A stretch of 64,000 nucleotides of DNA. Source: an uncultured Anderseniella sp. GTDB lineage: Bacteria; Pseudomonadota; Alphaproteobacteria; Rhizobiales; Aestuariivirgaceae. The stretch is from the NCBI GenBank assembly GCA_947488295.1, contig CANKYU010000002.1, positions 620,001 through 684,000 of the forward strand. The letters are read 5' to 3'. Positions 8,988 to 18,572 of this stretch are shown here, in pieces. Position numbers and translations under genes: made by a program. Numbering within the stretch: the stretch's first letter is position 1; each line of letters opens with the position of its first letter. The notes beneath the pieces are model-generated. The model ran no database searches. It worked only from the letters and a program-made list of their open reading frames with translations, and was not told where the DNA came from.

Positions 8988-9224
8988 GCCTGCATCTGAA
9001 AAGACGGCGGGCTTGGCAGCGTCCGGGCCAGTTTTACAGCTTCAACTGATCAACCTATTGCATCTCATAAATAAACTTGCCGCTGGCAGTTTCCGCAAAC
9101 TATGCTGGCAAGCGAGGCGCTTCGATACCGCAACCTGTTCATGCCCGCGGCTTCAACCGGCATTGGGCAGGACTGAAATGCGGGCTCAATAATTCGACCG
9201 GAGGCTACTGGGGAGCAACATCAA

Positions 9225-12200
9225 ATGCGATGCCTTGCGTGTGACGCAACAAATCCTCCCACGAACAGATTCTGTGGATCTTGTGGCGTAGCACTTTATG
9301 CGATTTGCCAACATTGCGGCTACAAGAACGCACCATCGGCGCGATTGTGCGACGCTTGCGGAAGCGAGTTCGAGCCGACCGTAAACGACAACGTGCAAAG
9401 AGGCGGCGCTGATCGCCGTCATTTGGCAGAACGCAAACAAGGTACAGTTCTTTTTGCTGACATCGTGGGGTCAACACAGCTGATTGCCGAACTTGATGCT
9501 GAGCAGGCAATGGAGCGATTGCGGCCAAGCCTGGAGCAGATGTGTGCCGCAGTACATCGCTTTGGCGGGACGATTGTACGAACTCTTGGAGATGGCATTA
9601 TGGCCGTGTTTGGGGCACCCCGGGCACAGGAAGCCCATGCCCTTCTTGCCTGTCAGGCTGCCATCGCCATTCAGCGCGCGTTTGAAGCACAGATCCACAG
9701 TACTGAAGTGCGTATTGGACTGCATTCCGGCGAGTTGGTCATTTCACAGGATGAGGACAGACCTGACCCGCTTCCACATGGCGTGACCATTCACCTGGCG
9801 AGCCGGCTGGAGCAAATGGCAGAACCAGGCGGCATCTGCCTGACCGGCGACTGTTACAGGCAGGTTGAAACACACTGCGACGCGCAGTATCTCGGCAAGC
9901 GGGAAGCAAAGGGGTTTCCCGAACCAATTGAGACTTACGTGCTGCAGGGTTTCAAACCAGCCGTTGCCAGCCAGCATTTCCGAGCCGTCAAGCTGACACC
10001 GTTTCGCGGTCGTGAGGCTGACCTGCAAAAATTGTGGCAGGCGCTGCACGACACCGAGAACGGGGAGGCCAGGGTAATTGGTGTGTCAGGCGCAGCCGGC
10101 GCCGGCAAGAGCCGATTATGTTACGAGTTTGCAGAATGGTGCCGCCTTCGTTCCATTCCGGTTCTGGAAGCCCGTGCGTTCATATCCGGACAGGCAACCC
10201 CGTTGCAGCCAATTCTGGAATTTCTCCGGCTGTTGCTGGGAATTTCGTCTTCAGACAATCCAGCTGCTGCCCGCGAGCGCATAATTCAAAACCCTGCCGC
10301 AGCCGGACTTGGTCCGGAAACCGACCTGCCACTGCTGTTTCAGTTCCTGGGCATCGAGGCTGCCAGTTCAAACAGCCCGCCCAAGAGAGTACCGCAACCC
10401 AGATCGCGCCTGCGCACCATGGTTGGCCATATGGTGAAGCAGTTGGGTGTGCAGCCGCGTGTCATTATTTTTGAGGACTTGCACTGGCTGGACACCGGCA
10501 GCGCCGAATTCGTTTCAGAGATCGTTGCAGCGACTCGTAGAACACAGACGATGCTGGTGCTGAACTTCCGTCAATCCTATACGGCCGAATGGATGGCCAA
10601 TTCCTTTTATGAGCAGATTTCCCTGGGAGAACTGGGGCCGGGCCAGACCACAGACCTTGTAGAACAGCTGATCGGCAAACATGTCGAACTCAGCCCGATC
10701 ATGAAGAAGATTGCGGCAAGGTGTGGCGGAAACCCGTTTTTTGCCGAGGAGTTGGTAAGGTCGCTGTCTGAGCGCGATGTCATTCGCGGCAAGATTGGAG
10801 AATTCCGGCTCGGTTCAACGTCCGATTCAGATCTGCTTCCAGCTTCTGTTCAGGCAACAATCAGCGCCCGCATTGACCGGCTTGAGGCGCAAGACAAGAC
10901 CATTGTTCATATTGCCGCGATCGTCGGCAAGGATTTCCCGCTGTCCATCATCGAAGAGGTTGCAGGCCTGTCCAGGGAGCAGCTCCTGGCCAGTGCAGAC
11001 CGCCTGCACAGCGCCCAACTGGTTGAACCTCGCTTCGGTACCGATGACCAGGGATACTTCTTTCGACATCCCCTGGTGCAGGAAGTTGCCTACAACGAGC
11101 AGCTGAAGAGCACCCGCATCGAGCTGCATGCGGCAATCGCTGCTGCAATGGAACGGCAATACACCGCAAGACTTGATGAATTTTCTGCCATGATCTCCTA
11201 CCACTACGAAGCTGCCGGTCAGCTGGTAAGTGCCGCTAAGTTCACAATCCGGGCAGCGGTGTGGATAGGCAGCACAGCATCCGCCCAGGCCCTGCAATAC
11301 TGGCACAAAGTGCTCAAACTGTTGAGCGATCAGCCAAATGAACCGGAGTACAACAGGCTGCGAATGCGAGCCAGCGGCCAGATTGCGATGTTTGGATGGC
11401 GGGAGGGGATGACCGCTGAAGAGGTCAAACCTTTCATAGAAGAAGCGCTCGGCTGGGCGCGGAAAATCGACACCACCATGACCTCGCTTCTGCTGGCTGC
11501 CGACGGCAGAATTGCCGTCGCCAGCGGTCGTTCGGCAGATGACTATGCCGCACGTATCAAAGAGGCATTGGTGCTCGACTGCGAGGAGGCAAGTCCTGGA
11601 CGTGCGGCTACCCTCAATGCGCTTTTCTGCCACGCAAAGTGGTTGGCAGGGTGTTTGGACAAGGCGCTCGACGCAAACACCTGGGCGCTGCGAAATGCCT
11701 CAAAGATCACCACCTTCGATGAACAGTTTCTCGGCCTGGATGTGGAACAGTGGATGAGAAGCATGCGCGCGCGAATCCTGGTTCGCCTGGGGCAATTCGA
11801 CGAAGCCGAGAAAAACCTTCAGCAAGTGTTGAACATCGAACAATCGCGTCTTGACCCGGCAGTCCAGTTCATTCCCCACCTTGCCTATGTGGATCTTGCC
11901 TACTTTGGCAGAAACACCGAGGTTGCACACGAACATGCACATCGTATTTCCGCGATAGCCGACAAGATCCGGAACCCGTACCTGACAGTTTATGCCCTGG
12001 GGTGCCTGGGCACGGCAAAATTCGTCGAAGGTGAGTTTGAGGCCGCCGCAATCAAGCTGCTTGAAGGTATCGAATTTGCGAAATCGGCAAAGGCGGCACT
12101 GGAATTCGAACCGGAAATGATGGCCACTCTGGCGGACTGCCATTATCAGATGGAAGATTTTGAGAAAGCTGAAGCAGTTGCACAGCAGACAATTGACGTT

Positions 12201-12428
12201 TCGCAGTTGCGCGGCGCGAGACTGGCGGCGTGCAGGGCCATGTTGATATCGGCTTCAGCTGTTCATGCAGCGCATGGCATCGAGCGGGAGGCCGACGCCA
12301 TTGAACGGTTGAACAGCGCTGAAAAACTGATCCGGGCTACCGGTGCCAATGTATTCCTCAAACGAGCAGATCAGGTGCGCGCCCGGATTTCTAAGCGTGT
12401 GCCGCCTGCCGCCGCACAAGAAGGGTGA
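9225..12428 (+). CDS. Zinc-ribbon / adenylate cyclase / AAA-type ATPase / TPR multidomain protein
   Basis: This is a 1067-aa protein. Residues 1-48 hold two CxxC pairs of zinc ribbons (CLAC, CGSC, CQHC, CDAC). Residues about 70-210 are a class III nucleotide cyclase domain with metal-binding Asp79 (FADIVGST) and Asp123 (LGDGIMAVF). The usual transition-state Asn position is His190, while Arg194 is kept. Residues about 258-520 form an AAA_16/NACHT-like ATPase with Walker A GAAGAGKS (289-296) and Walker B VIIFEDLHWLD. The rest is alpha-helical, TPR-like. Such proteins are presumed signal-integrating cyclases. The gene overlaps the convergent methyltransferase gene by 38 bp. The product (cAMP, cGMP or none) cannot be predicted. 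Confidence 0.9.
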   Translation: MRCLACDATNPPTNRFCGSCGVALYAICQHCGYKNAPSARLCDACGSEFEPTVNDNVQRGGADRRHLAERKQGTVLFADIVGSTQLIAELDAEQAMERLRPSLEQMCAAVHRFGGTIVRTLGDGIMAVFGAPRAQEAHALLACQAAIAIQRAFEAQIHSTEVRIGLHSGELVISQDEDRPDPLPHGVTIHLASRLEQMAEPGGICLTGDCYRQVETHCDAQYLGKREAKGFPEPIETYVLQGFKPAVASQHFRAVKLTPFRGREADLQKLWQALHDTENGEARVIGVSGAAGAGKSRLCYEFAEWCRLRSIPVLEARAFISGQATPLQPILEFLRLLLGISSSDNPAAARERIIQNPAAAGLGPETDLPLLFQFLGIEAASSNSPPKRVPQPRSRLRTMVGHMVKQLGVQPRVIIFEDLHWLDTGSAEFVSEIVAATRRTQTMLVLNFRQSYTAEWMANSFYEQISLGELGPGQTTDLVEQLIGKHVELSPIMKKIAARCGGNPFFAEELVRSLSERDVIRGKIGEFRLGSTSDSDLLPASVQATISARIDRLEAQDKTIVHIAAIVGKDFPLSIIEEVAGLSREQLLASADRLHSAQLVEPRFGTDDQGYFFRHPLVQEVAYNEQLKSTRIELHAAIAAAMERQYTARLDEFSAMISYHYEAAGQLVSAAKFTIRAAVWIGSTASAQALQYWHKVLKLLSDQPNEPEYNRLRMRASGQIAMFGWREGMTAEEVKPFIEEALGWARKIDTTMTSLLLAADGRIAVASGRSADDYAARIKEALVLDCEEASPGRAATLNALFCHAKWLAGCLDKALDANTWALRNASKITTFDEQFLGLDVEQWMRSMRARILVRLGQFDEAEKNLQQVLNIEQSRLDPAVQFIPHLAYVDLAYFGRNTEVAHEHAHRISAIADKIRNPYLTVYALGCLGTAKFVEGEFEAAAIKLLEGIEFAKSAKAALEFEPEMMATLADCHYQMEDFEKAEAVAQQTIDVSQLRGARLAACRAMLISASAVHAAHGIEREADAIERLNSAEKLIRATGANVFLKRADQVRARISKRVPPAAAQEG

Positions 12429-13050
12429 ATTCCGGCTGACCATATCCTTCAATCAGCGTTATAGATGAACCAAATTCCCGCTCACAGTATCCGGCCCATT
12501 TCTCAGGTTTCGACTTGTACAGGCCCTCACAGGAATTGTTGTACGAAGAGTTCGAGTTCTCCAGCATGAAATTGACAGCAAATCCCATGCGACTCGCGTG
12601 ATGCATGCCGCTCAGTGTCGCCGCCACAAAACGCTCCCAATCCCTGGTCGACTGCTGCAATTTGACATTGAAGACACCACTGGCAACACAGTAGTCCGCA
12701 ATGCGCGGAATGCTGCTGTCAGTGGTGAATGACGCCCAGCGCTGTTCACGCCAGAGTTGGCTGGCCCGGTTCTGCATACTCTTTACCAGGTCAATTCCGA
12801 GATAGTCGATGTCGGCCTCTGCATGGCGCTTCAGGAGGTATCCAACAAGTGCACCGTACCCGCACCCGACATCATTGAGCGACAACGACGCGGTGAAATC
12901 GCACACTTTCAGGATCTGCACGAAGCGCAGTTCCTGAGACGCAATGCAACTCCAGTCAACACCCAACGGCGTGCTGCCGAAACGGCGTACACGCTGTGCA
13001 TAATAATCAGCAATACCCGAATGCAAGGTCGAAAGATCCGGATCATCCAT
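12391..13050 (-). CDS. Putative SAM-dependent methyltransferase
   Basis: A 219-aa protein with a methyltransferase-like motif I (LNDVGCGYGALVGYL) and a motif II acidic end (DYLGIDL), followed by a poorly conserved C-terminal half. The frame extends to a TTG at 13104, which would overlap the upstream gene; the ATG at 13050 (MDDPDLSTLH) lies 14 bp after the upstream stop and is preferred. It follows the hypothetical gene at 13064-13540 in an apparent two-gene operon. Its 3' end overlaps the cyclase/ATPase gene on the other strand. The methyl acceptor is unknown; small-molecule or glycan methylation are both possible. Confidence 0.72.
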   Translation of the reverse strand: MDDPDLSTLHSGIADYYAQRVRRFGSTPLGVDWSCIASQELRFVQILKVCDFTASLSLNDVGCGYGALVGYLLKRHAEADIDYLGIDLVKSMQNRASQLWREQRWASFTTDSSIPRIADYCVASGVFNVKLQQSTRDWERFVAATLSGMHHASRMGFAVNFMLENSNSSYNNSCEGLYKSKPEKWAGYCEREFGSSITLIEGYGQPEFTLLVRRQAAHA

Positions 13051-13063
13051 TGGCTGTGCGAGC

Positions 13064-13540
13064 TTACCGGGATTTTCCACGGCGCTTGGCGCGATCCTTT
13101 TCAACCGGCGTCATCGGCAACGAAACTACCAGAAACTCCACCTTTGAATATGGCAGGGCGCGTTCCGGTTTTGATGACACTTTCAGACTCTTTTTCTTGC
13201 TGGTGTCGTGAGACGTGAAGTGAATTGGAACCGGTTTTCCTTTTCCCAGATGATTTCGCAGCACAGATACCAGCCTGTCATGCGCACTTTGCCCGTCCTT
13301 GTCAGACGGATACGTCTTGAGCAAGTCCAGGTACTTGTACCAACCGCGCCGATGGCTCCAGTTGTTGGCCGGTCCCAGGTTGAGAAGTGCAAAAGACTCC
13401 CTTAAGGAGTGTTTCTTCGAGAACAAGTCAAATTCCTTGTGCAAAGCCAGCATCTCGGTAATTGCCTCATTGGGTCCGAACCGCAAGTTCAGCTGTTCGA
13501 ACAACCCTGCCACATTAATATCCGCTACTAATCCGCCCAT
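13064..13540 (-). CDS. Hypothetical protein, operon partner of the methyltransferase
   Basis: A 158-aa protein I do not recognise. The ATG at 13540 is chosen over 13582 because it is preceded by an AAAGGAAAAAAG ribosome binding site. It is rich in charged residues, has no signal peptide or membrane segment, and ends in a strongly basic tail (EKDRAKRRGKSR). Its stop lies 14 bp before the methyltransferase start, so the two are probably co-translated. The middle contains a helical segment with NNWSHRRGWYKYLDLLKTYP followed by SAHDRLVSVLRNHL. Confidence 0.65.
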   Translation of the reverse strand: MGGLVADINVAGLFEQLNLRFGPNEAITEMLALHKEFDLFSKKHSLRESFALLNLGPANNWSHRRGWYKYLDLLKTYPSDKDGQSAHDRLVSVLRNHLGKGKPVPIHFTSHDTSKKKSLKVSSKPERALPYSKVEFLVVSLPMTPVEKDRAKRRGKSR

Positions 13541-13771
13541 CTTTTTTCCTTTATAATTGACCGCACAAACACTCAGCCTCAACGTAGACTGCGTGCATCA
13601 TTAATGTGTTGCTGCTCCCCCCAACTGTCATTGCACGAGCTTTTTACACATCATGTATAATCTTGCCCGACAACAATATGGATTAAATAAAGAATCCACT
13701 TTTGTGTCAATCAACATAGAGTAACCAGGCGAAAAGAAGATGCCGCATCCAGGCCCTCGACCTGCATGCGA

Positions 13772-14887
13772 TCAGTGCAAGCCGCGGCGGGGATATCCGA
13801 CAACATGATTGTCCCAGGCCAGGTCGCCGGCGTAGGACCCTGTTGTCCGGCGTGGTGAATGGGGACCGGCTGTCAGCAACCGGCCAGTACCGCTGCTGAC
13901 CAGGAAGTCACCATCGGCTGTTGCGGCCGAAACACCACAGCCATCTTCAATCACGGCACTGGCCAGATATGTCCCGTCTGCAATTGACCAGAACGTCGAA
14001 ATATTGCCACGCGGCGCAGTCACACACGCGGTTCGCCCGGCACGGTCGACCGCGACCGCCCCGCAATAGTTTTTCATCCGGGCCGTGATCAGGTCAGGCG
14101 CTGCCATGAGATGCAGCTTGCCCGCCTGGTAGCGGCAAACCAGCGGTACGCGATCTTCGTGCGGACCTTCATATTGCATCGCGATGACAATCGCACCCGA
14201 TTGAGTAACCGCCATGTGCCGAGTGCTGAGCTTGTGCAGTTCGGCCGGCAGCGCGTGGCTTGAGACAGGCTTGCCGTCGGCTGCATCAATGAACGCCAGG
14301 TTGGGTTTCATGTCCGCGATATTGAGCTTGTGCCGTCCGGTATCGGGCAGTGTCAGAATGCCTCCGTTTGCGATGGCCAGAACCCGGCCGCCCGGCATCA
14401 GGGCAATATCGTGCGGCCCGATGCCGCCGGCATCAAACTCCGCCACACGTGCATATCCATCCGATGCATCCCACACGCCGATAACACCACGGCCTTCTTC
14501 AAAGTCGTTTTCGGTGGTGAACAGCAGCCGGCCGTCAGCCGAGTAGGTCCCGTGTCCATAAAAGTGCCGGTTTGCAGGTGCCGCGAGAACACTGCCCACA
14601 TGACCGGATGCGCGATCAATCACGAAGGCGAACGTGCCCGGACGCCGGGCGAAGATGACGGTATCGGTCGAACCGCCTCTAAATGCGCCACCATGGCCGC
14701 GGTCAGGCAGTTCGACCTGCCATTGAACCTGGCCGACTTCATCGAACAGAACCGCAGCATGCCTGCCGGCAGCGCTGCGCGCGCTTGAGAGATAGACGGC
14801 GGGCTGAAGTGCAGACGCCGCACCGGGTGCAGGAGCGGCGATCAGGGCACCTGAACCAATGAGGAATTGCCGCCGGTCAATCGCCAT
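13772..14887 (-). CDS. DUF1513 protein, Tat-exported beta-propeller-like
   Basis: A 371-aa protein. The ATG at 14887 gives a twin-arginine signal (DRRQFLIGSGALIAA), so it was chosen over 15112. Mature repeats such as HGTYSADGRLLFTTEND and IGPHDIALMPGGRVLAIANGG are characteristic of DUF1513, a seven-bladed-propeller-like periplasmic family. It is the last gene of the imelysin operon and overlaps the preceding imelysin gene by 11 bp, which implies translational coupling. DUF1513 genes are known to travel with imelysin and di-heme oxidoreductase genes; their biochemical role in iron handling is not established. Confidence 0.85.
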   Translation of the reverse strand: MAIDRRQFLIGSGALIAAPAPGAASALQPAVYLSSARSAAGRHAAVLFDEVGQVQWQVELPDRGHGGAFRGGSTDTVIFARRPGTFAFVIDRASGHVGSVLAAPANRHFYGHGTYSADGRLLFTTENDFEEGRGVIGVWDASDGYARVAEFDAGGIGPHDIALMPGGRVLAIANGGILTLPDTGRHKLNIADMKPNLAFIDAADGKPVSSHALPAELHKLSTRHMAVTQSGAIVIAMQYEGPHEDRVPLVCRYQAGKLHLMAAPDLITARMKNYCGAVAVDRAGRTACVTAPRGNISTFWSIADGTYLASAVIEDGCGVSAATADGDFLVSSGTGRLLTAGPHSPRRTTGSYAGDLAWDNHVVGYPRRGLH

Positions 14888-15908
14888 CTTGAGAATTGAA
14901 CCCCGCTGCCACGCCAAGCGCCGGGTAGAGGGCCGACTTGACCAGTTCTTCGGTGTATCGAACATGGCTCTCCAGGAAGACCGCCTTGCTCCGAGCTTCC
15001 GGATCAGACACGGCATCATGCAGGGACAGTTTCTGCCAGCCGACAAAAGTCGCGCCATATTCCAGGTGTTCCGCCAGTTGATTGGCCTGCCGGGCCGGGC
15101 CGGCGCCTGCAATCATCCAGGCCCGCAGACCAGGCTGGGCGTTTTCACCGGAGAACAGGCCATGCAGGCCATCAAAATTTGCTGCAAGAGCCGCATATGA
15201 CAAAGAACTGCGCCAGTGTTCTGCGCGCCGTGGACGGGCTGTCTCCAGGCTGTTGCCAAGCGGGCGGGCAAGCTTCAACCCGGCCATCAGGTCCAGTTGA
15301 TCAGCCAGGTTGCGGGCCAGCAGTTTGCCCGTTTCAGGCACGGAATCCGGTTGCCAGGACGACCATTCCGTCACAATGCGTGAGGACATGGAATACAGGT
15401 TTGCCGCGATCGAAACGGCCAGCGCGCAGCCGGCCTCACCATCGCCTGTATTGCCGTGAATTACCCGTTCCAGCGCCGGGAACCCCTGGATGGCCACACT
15501 CGATGTGCCGATCCGGGCCGCCGGGGGGATTTCCGCGGCACCTGCCGACAGCAGCTTGCGAACCTGTCTGGCGCCCTGTCCGTGCTTGTCCGGCCAGAAT
15601 TCAAACCTGTAATGGCGGTTATGAGCCATGACCGGGCCGAAGCGGATGTGCTGTATCGACTGCCAGGCCAGCAGCGCCGTCTTGAATGCCGCCCGTGCTC
15701 CCGCATCTCCAGGTGCGCCATCCTGACAATCAGCCGTAACGGCTTTCGACAGTTCGCCGGTTGCCGCCTGCAGCGCCTGATAGCGTGGCACAATGTGCCC
15801 GGCCACAATGCCGTCGAGCGCGGACCTGTCGTCGGCGACCGCGACGGACAGCGACAAAGTCATGCACGCAGGGATGCACACCATGCATTTTGCCAGGCCA
15901 GGTTTCAT
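14877..15908 (-). CDS. Imelysin-family (IrpA-like) periplasmic protein, second copy
   Basis: A 343-aa protein with a signal peptide (MKPGLAKCMVCIPACM onward, cleavage probably after SVAVA). The body is the helical imelysin-like fold: IRFGPVMAHNRHYRFEFWPD carries the conserved motif region, and LARNLADQLDLMAGLKLARPLG lies in the second half. The start at 15908 overlaps the stop of the di-heme oxidoreductase gene (ATGA), so the two are translationally coupled. It is much shorter and more divergent than the imelysin at 18573-19841, so the operon carries two different family members, as is seen in other proteobacteria. A role in periplasmic iron uptake is inferred from the family. Confidence 0.85.
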   Translation of the reverse strand: MKPGLAKCMVCIPACMTLSLSVAVADDRSALDGIVAGHIVPRYQALQAATGELSKAVTADCQDGAPGDAGARAAFKTALLAWQSIQHIRFGPVMAHNRHYRFEFWPDKHGQGARQVRKLLSAGAAEIPPAARIGTSSVAIQGFPALERVIHGNTGDGEAGCALAVSIAANLYSMSSRIVTEWSSWQPDSVPETGKLLARNLADQLDLMAGLKLARPLGNSLETARPRRAEHWRSSLSYAALAANFDGLHGLFSGENAQPGLRAWMIAGAGPARQANQLAEHLEYGATFVGWQKLSLHDAVSDPEARSKAVFLESHVRYTEELVKSALYPALGVAAGFNSQDGD

Positions 15909-17356
15909 AGCGAGTTCAAAAACGCGATCAGGTCGGCGCGCTCCTTGGCGGTCATGGCCGCAAACGCGTCCCTGGCCGCCTGGGCCTCGCCACCGTGCCA
16001 GAGAATTGCCTCCGTCAGGTTTCGCGCCCGGCCATCGTGCAGTAAATGCGTATGCCCGCTGACGGTTGCCGTGGACCCGATGCCCCACAATGGCGCGGTG
16101 CGCCATTCACGCCCCTGTGCCTGGCCTTCCGGCAATCCATCGGCCAGTCCCTCGCCCATGTCGTGCAGCAGCAGATCGGTATATGGCCAGATGGTCTGGC
16201 CGCGTTGCTCCGGTGCCACGTCTCTGGAATCCAGCGTCTTGTACGAGGGTACATGACAGGCGGCGCAGCCGGCGGTGCTGAACAAGGTCTTGCCTGCCAG
16301 CACCTGATCCGATTGCGCGCCGGACCGCCTGGGAACAGCAAGATTGCGGGCGTAGAAGGCGACCAGGTCGAGCATCTCATCCGGCACCTCCACATTGCCC
16401 TTGGCCGGATCGGCACCGTTTCTTGCGCTCAGGCAGGCAGCCTGCGGTTCGGTGCAGTCGCCCGCCGCCGGTGTCATCAGGCTGGTTGACAGTCCCATGT
16501 CGCCAGAGAACGCCGCGGCTGACTGCTGTCGTACCGTCGGCTGGCCCGCTTTCCAGCCAAAGCGGCCCGGTTCAACCATGCCTGCTTCCAGGTTCATAAC
16601 CATGTTGGGCCGGCCGGAGATGCCGTCACCGTCTGCATCTTCAGCGTCGGCATTGGCCAAGATGTCGGTTGCTGAAATCGCTTCCAGCAAACCAAGGCCG
16701 ATCATCTGGTTGGCGATCCGCGCAGACAGTTTCGCATCGCGATGCAGGGCGCCATAGGCGAGATCCGCCAGGTGCAGCCTGGGACGCCGGAGCATGACCG
16801 TCTCGCCACCGGCCAGCTCGACCGCAAACTCTTCATAGTCCAGCTCGATGCGCGCTTCCGGTTTGTGGCCCTGAGTGGCAAAATCCTGGATCTGCCCGCC
16901 ATAGACGGGATCCGGTTTTACCGGCGGGCTGTCATCGGATGACGGGATTCCGACCCGCACCAGCATGGAAACCGCATTGTCTGAAATGCTCTCCGGCGGA
17001 TGACCCCGGCCGTCCTTCAGGTGACAGCGCTGGCAGGCCCGGGCATTGTACAGTGGCCCCAGACCGTCTGAAGACTTCGTCGAGGCTGGGGCGGACACCC
17101 ACAGTTTGCGGAAAATGCCGTTGCCTATCTTGAAGTCAAACTCGCGCTCAAAACTGACATTGCCGGATGCATGAGAAAACGCATTGGCGTTTGTGGAAGA
17201 TCGCCGGGACGTTGCCTCGCCACCGGGCAGGTCCTCACCCGCTACGAACGCTGCAGGCTCAGCACGTAGATCCGGAGAGGGCCCAAGCAGGAGCCAGCCA
17301 ATGGCTGCCATACCTGCCAGAACTGGAAAAGGCCGGAACCGCGAACTCTTCGTCAT
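15905..17356 (-). CDS. Di-heme c-type oxidoreductase (DhoR/thiol oxidoreductase family)
   Basis: A 483-aa exported protein. The ATG at 17356 gives a hydrophobic signal segment (FPVLAGMAAIGWLLLG), so it is preferred over 17539. Two haem-c sites are visible: CQRCH at residues 108-112 and CAACH in the C-terminal half. The sequences FRKLWVSAPAS, SDGLGPLYNARAC and WRTAPLWGIGS are typical of the family, which is related to di-haem peroxidases. Within the imelysin operon it would supply periplasmic redox chemistry, for example changing the iron oxidation state for uptake; this is inference. It overlaps the downstream imelysin gene by 4 bp. Confidence 0.9.
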   Translation of the reverse strand: MTKSSRFRPFPVLAGMAAIGWLLLGPSPDLRAEPAAFVAGEDLPGGEATSRRSSTNANAFSHASGNVSFEREFDFKIGNGIFRKLWVSAPASTKSSDGLGPLYNARACQRCHLKDGRGHPPESISDNAVSMLVRVGIPSSDDSPPVKPDPVYGGQIQDFATQGHKPEARIELDYEEFAVELAGGETVMLRRPRLHLADLAYGALHRDAKLSARIANQMIGLGLLEAISATDILANADAEDADGDGISGRPNMVMNLEAGMVEPGRFGWKAGQPTVRQQSAAAFSGDMGLSTSLMTPAAGDCTEPQAACLSARNGADPAKGNVEVPDEMLDLVAFYARNLAVPRRSGAQSDQVLAGKTLFSTAGCAACHVPSYKTLDSRDVAPEQRGQTIWPYTDLLLHDMGEGLADGLPEGQAQGREWRTAPLWGIGSTATVSGHTHLLHDGRARNLTEAILWHGGEAQAARDAFAAMTAKERADLIAFLNSL

Positions 17357-17358
17357 CG

Positions 17359-18567
17359 TTACTGCCTGTGCTCCATTGCGCCTGTGGCGCTTACATTCAG
17401 GCGCGAAGCCAGATCCGCAAGGGCACGCTGAAACGTCGTCGTGCCCCGGGACGATACCGGCATGAACGGCTTGCGCATCTTCTTGCATAACTTCTTGGCT
17501 TTCAAACAGGCTTGATGATTGATGCAATCGACCGGACAAATCACTGCGTCACATCGGCTTATCAGGTCATCGATCAGATGGGCTGACTGCTCAAGCCCGC
17601 CATCGTGATGAAGCAGGGAAACCCTTGCAGCTTCAGCCGCCTTGGTGATTTGCGGCACGCTGGCCTGCCTGCCGCCGAGATACAGCACCGCCTTGCCGCA
17701 TAAGCCGGCTACGGGATCGAACGCTACCGCCGGCGGCTGTGCCGGTTTCGAAGGTCTGGACTTGCGAAGCTCCGACAGCCGTTCCTTTACCTGCTCAAGT
17801 TCATTGGCCAACTGGCGGGCCCGGGTGCGGGCGGCAATCAGCGCACGCTCCTGTTTTGCATTCAGTTTGGACAGTTTGGCTGTCTCCGGAACCGCTGCAG
17901 AAGGTGTCCTCTGCCGGCTGCGGGACTTCGCCAATTCATCCTGCAACTTCTGGATCTTGCTGTCACGCACTTCAAGAGCCTGGCGTGCCTGGCTCGACCA
18001 GCGCTCCTGCCGCCGCTCCATCTGATCCACCCTGGTCTGCAGTTCCGCCGCGGCTCCGACTATCTTTCGTGCCGTTCCACCCAGCAGATGAGACATCATG
18101 TGCACTTCACCGAAAATGCGGTTTCGCAAGTCATCGGGAACATGCCGGTGTGAAATAATCGCCCAGTAGGCCCCGGCGACAAAGCCGTCATTGACCGCAT
18201 TGTTCCAGAAATCAACCAGCTTTTCATCATCCGCCGTATTGGCGACCCGCCGGATCAATCCGCCATAACGTCCGTCCAGCATTTTCTCAATGGCCCGGGA
18301 AATGTCACCAGGTTCACCGGCCTTGCGGACGAAAAATCCATGGACATCGAATGCGCGGGCATCGGCTTCAATATTGACATTCCATTTTCGCGCGACAACC
18401 AGCAGATCATCGTGGGTCAGGCATGTGCCGATGACCGAGCAACACCAGTGCCCCATCTCACTGAGGCGAATGCGGCGGCCCTTTGGCTGGGCCACCGCAT
18501 TGGGCAAACCATCTTCCTTGATGATTTTTGCCTCTACACCGGTAGATGCCTGCTCGCTGTTACACAT
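17359..18567 (-). CDS. DUF2325 domain protein with coiled coil
   Basis: A 402-aa cytoplasmic protein. The N-terminal part (about 30-190) is helical and contains GHWCCSVIGTCLTHDDL. Residues about 190-270 are a long charged coiled coil. The C-terminal 100 residues are a DUF2325 domain (AVLYLGGRQASVPQITKAAE, then CDAVICPVDCINHQAC and the KLCKKMRKPFMPVSSRGTTT segment) with several conserved cysteines. DUF2325 proteins are of unknown function. The gene sits between the two exported operon members, with 5 bp from the upstream imelysin and 2 bp to the oxidoreductase, so it is part of the operon although it lacks a signal peptide. A cytoplasmic sensor or metal-binding role is possible. Confidence 0.85.
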   Translation of the reverse strand: MCNSEQASTGVEAKIIKEDGLPNAVAQPKGRRIRLSEMGHWCCSVIGTCLTHDDLLVVARKWNVNIEADARAFDVHGFFVRKAGEPGDISRAIEKMLDGRYGGLIRRVANTADDEKLVDFWNNAVNDGFVAGAYWAIISHRHVPDDLRNRIFGEVHMMSHLLGGTARKIVGAAAELQTRVDQMERRQERWSSQARQALEVRDSKIQKLQDELAKSRSRQRTPSAAVPETAKLSKLNAKQERALIAARTRARQLANELEQVKERLSELRKSRPSKPAQPPAVAFDPVAGLCGKAVLYLGGRQASVPQITKAAEAARVSLLHHDGGLEQSAHLIDDLISRCDAVICPVDCINHQACLKAKKLCKKMRKPFMPVSSRGTTTFQRALADLASRLNVSATGAMEHRQ

Positions 18568-18572
18568 GAGCG

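Noticed and set aside
11700..12143. 147-codon minus-strand frame opposite the TPR part of the cyclase protein
   Set aside because: Shadow frame with no motif; the plus-strand coding is continuous and domain-supported.
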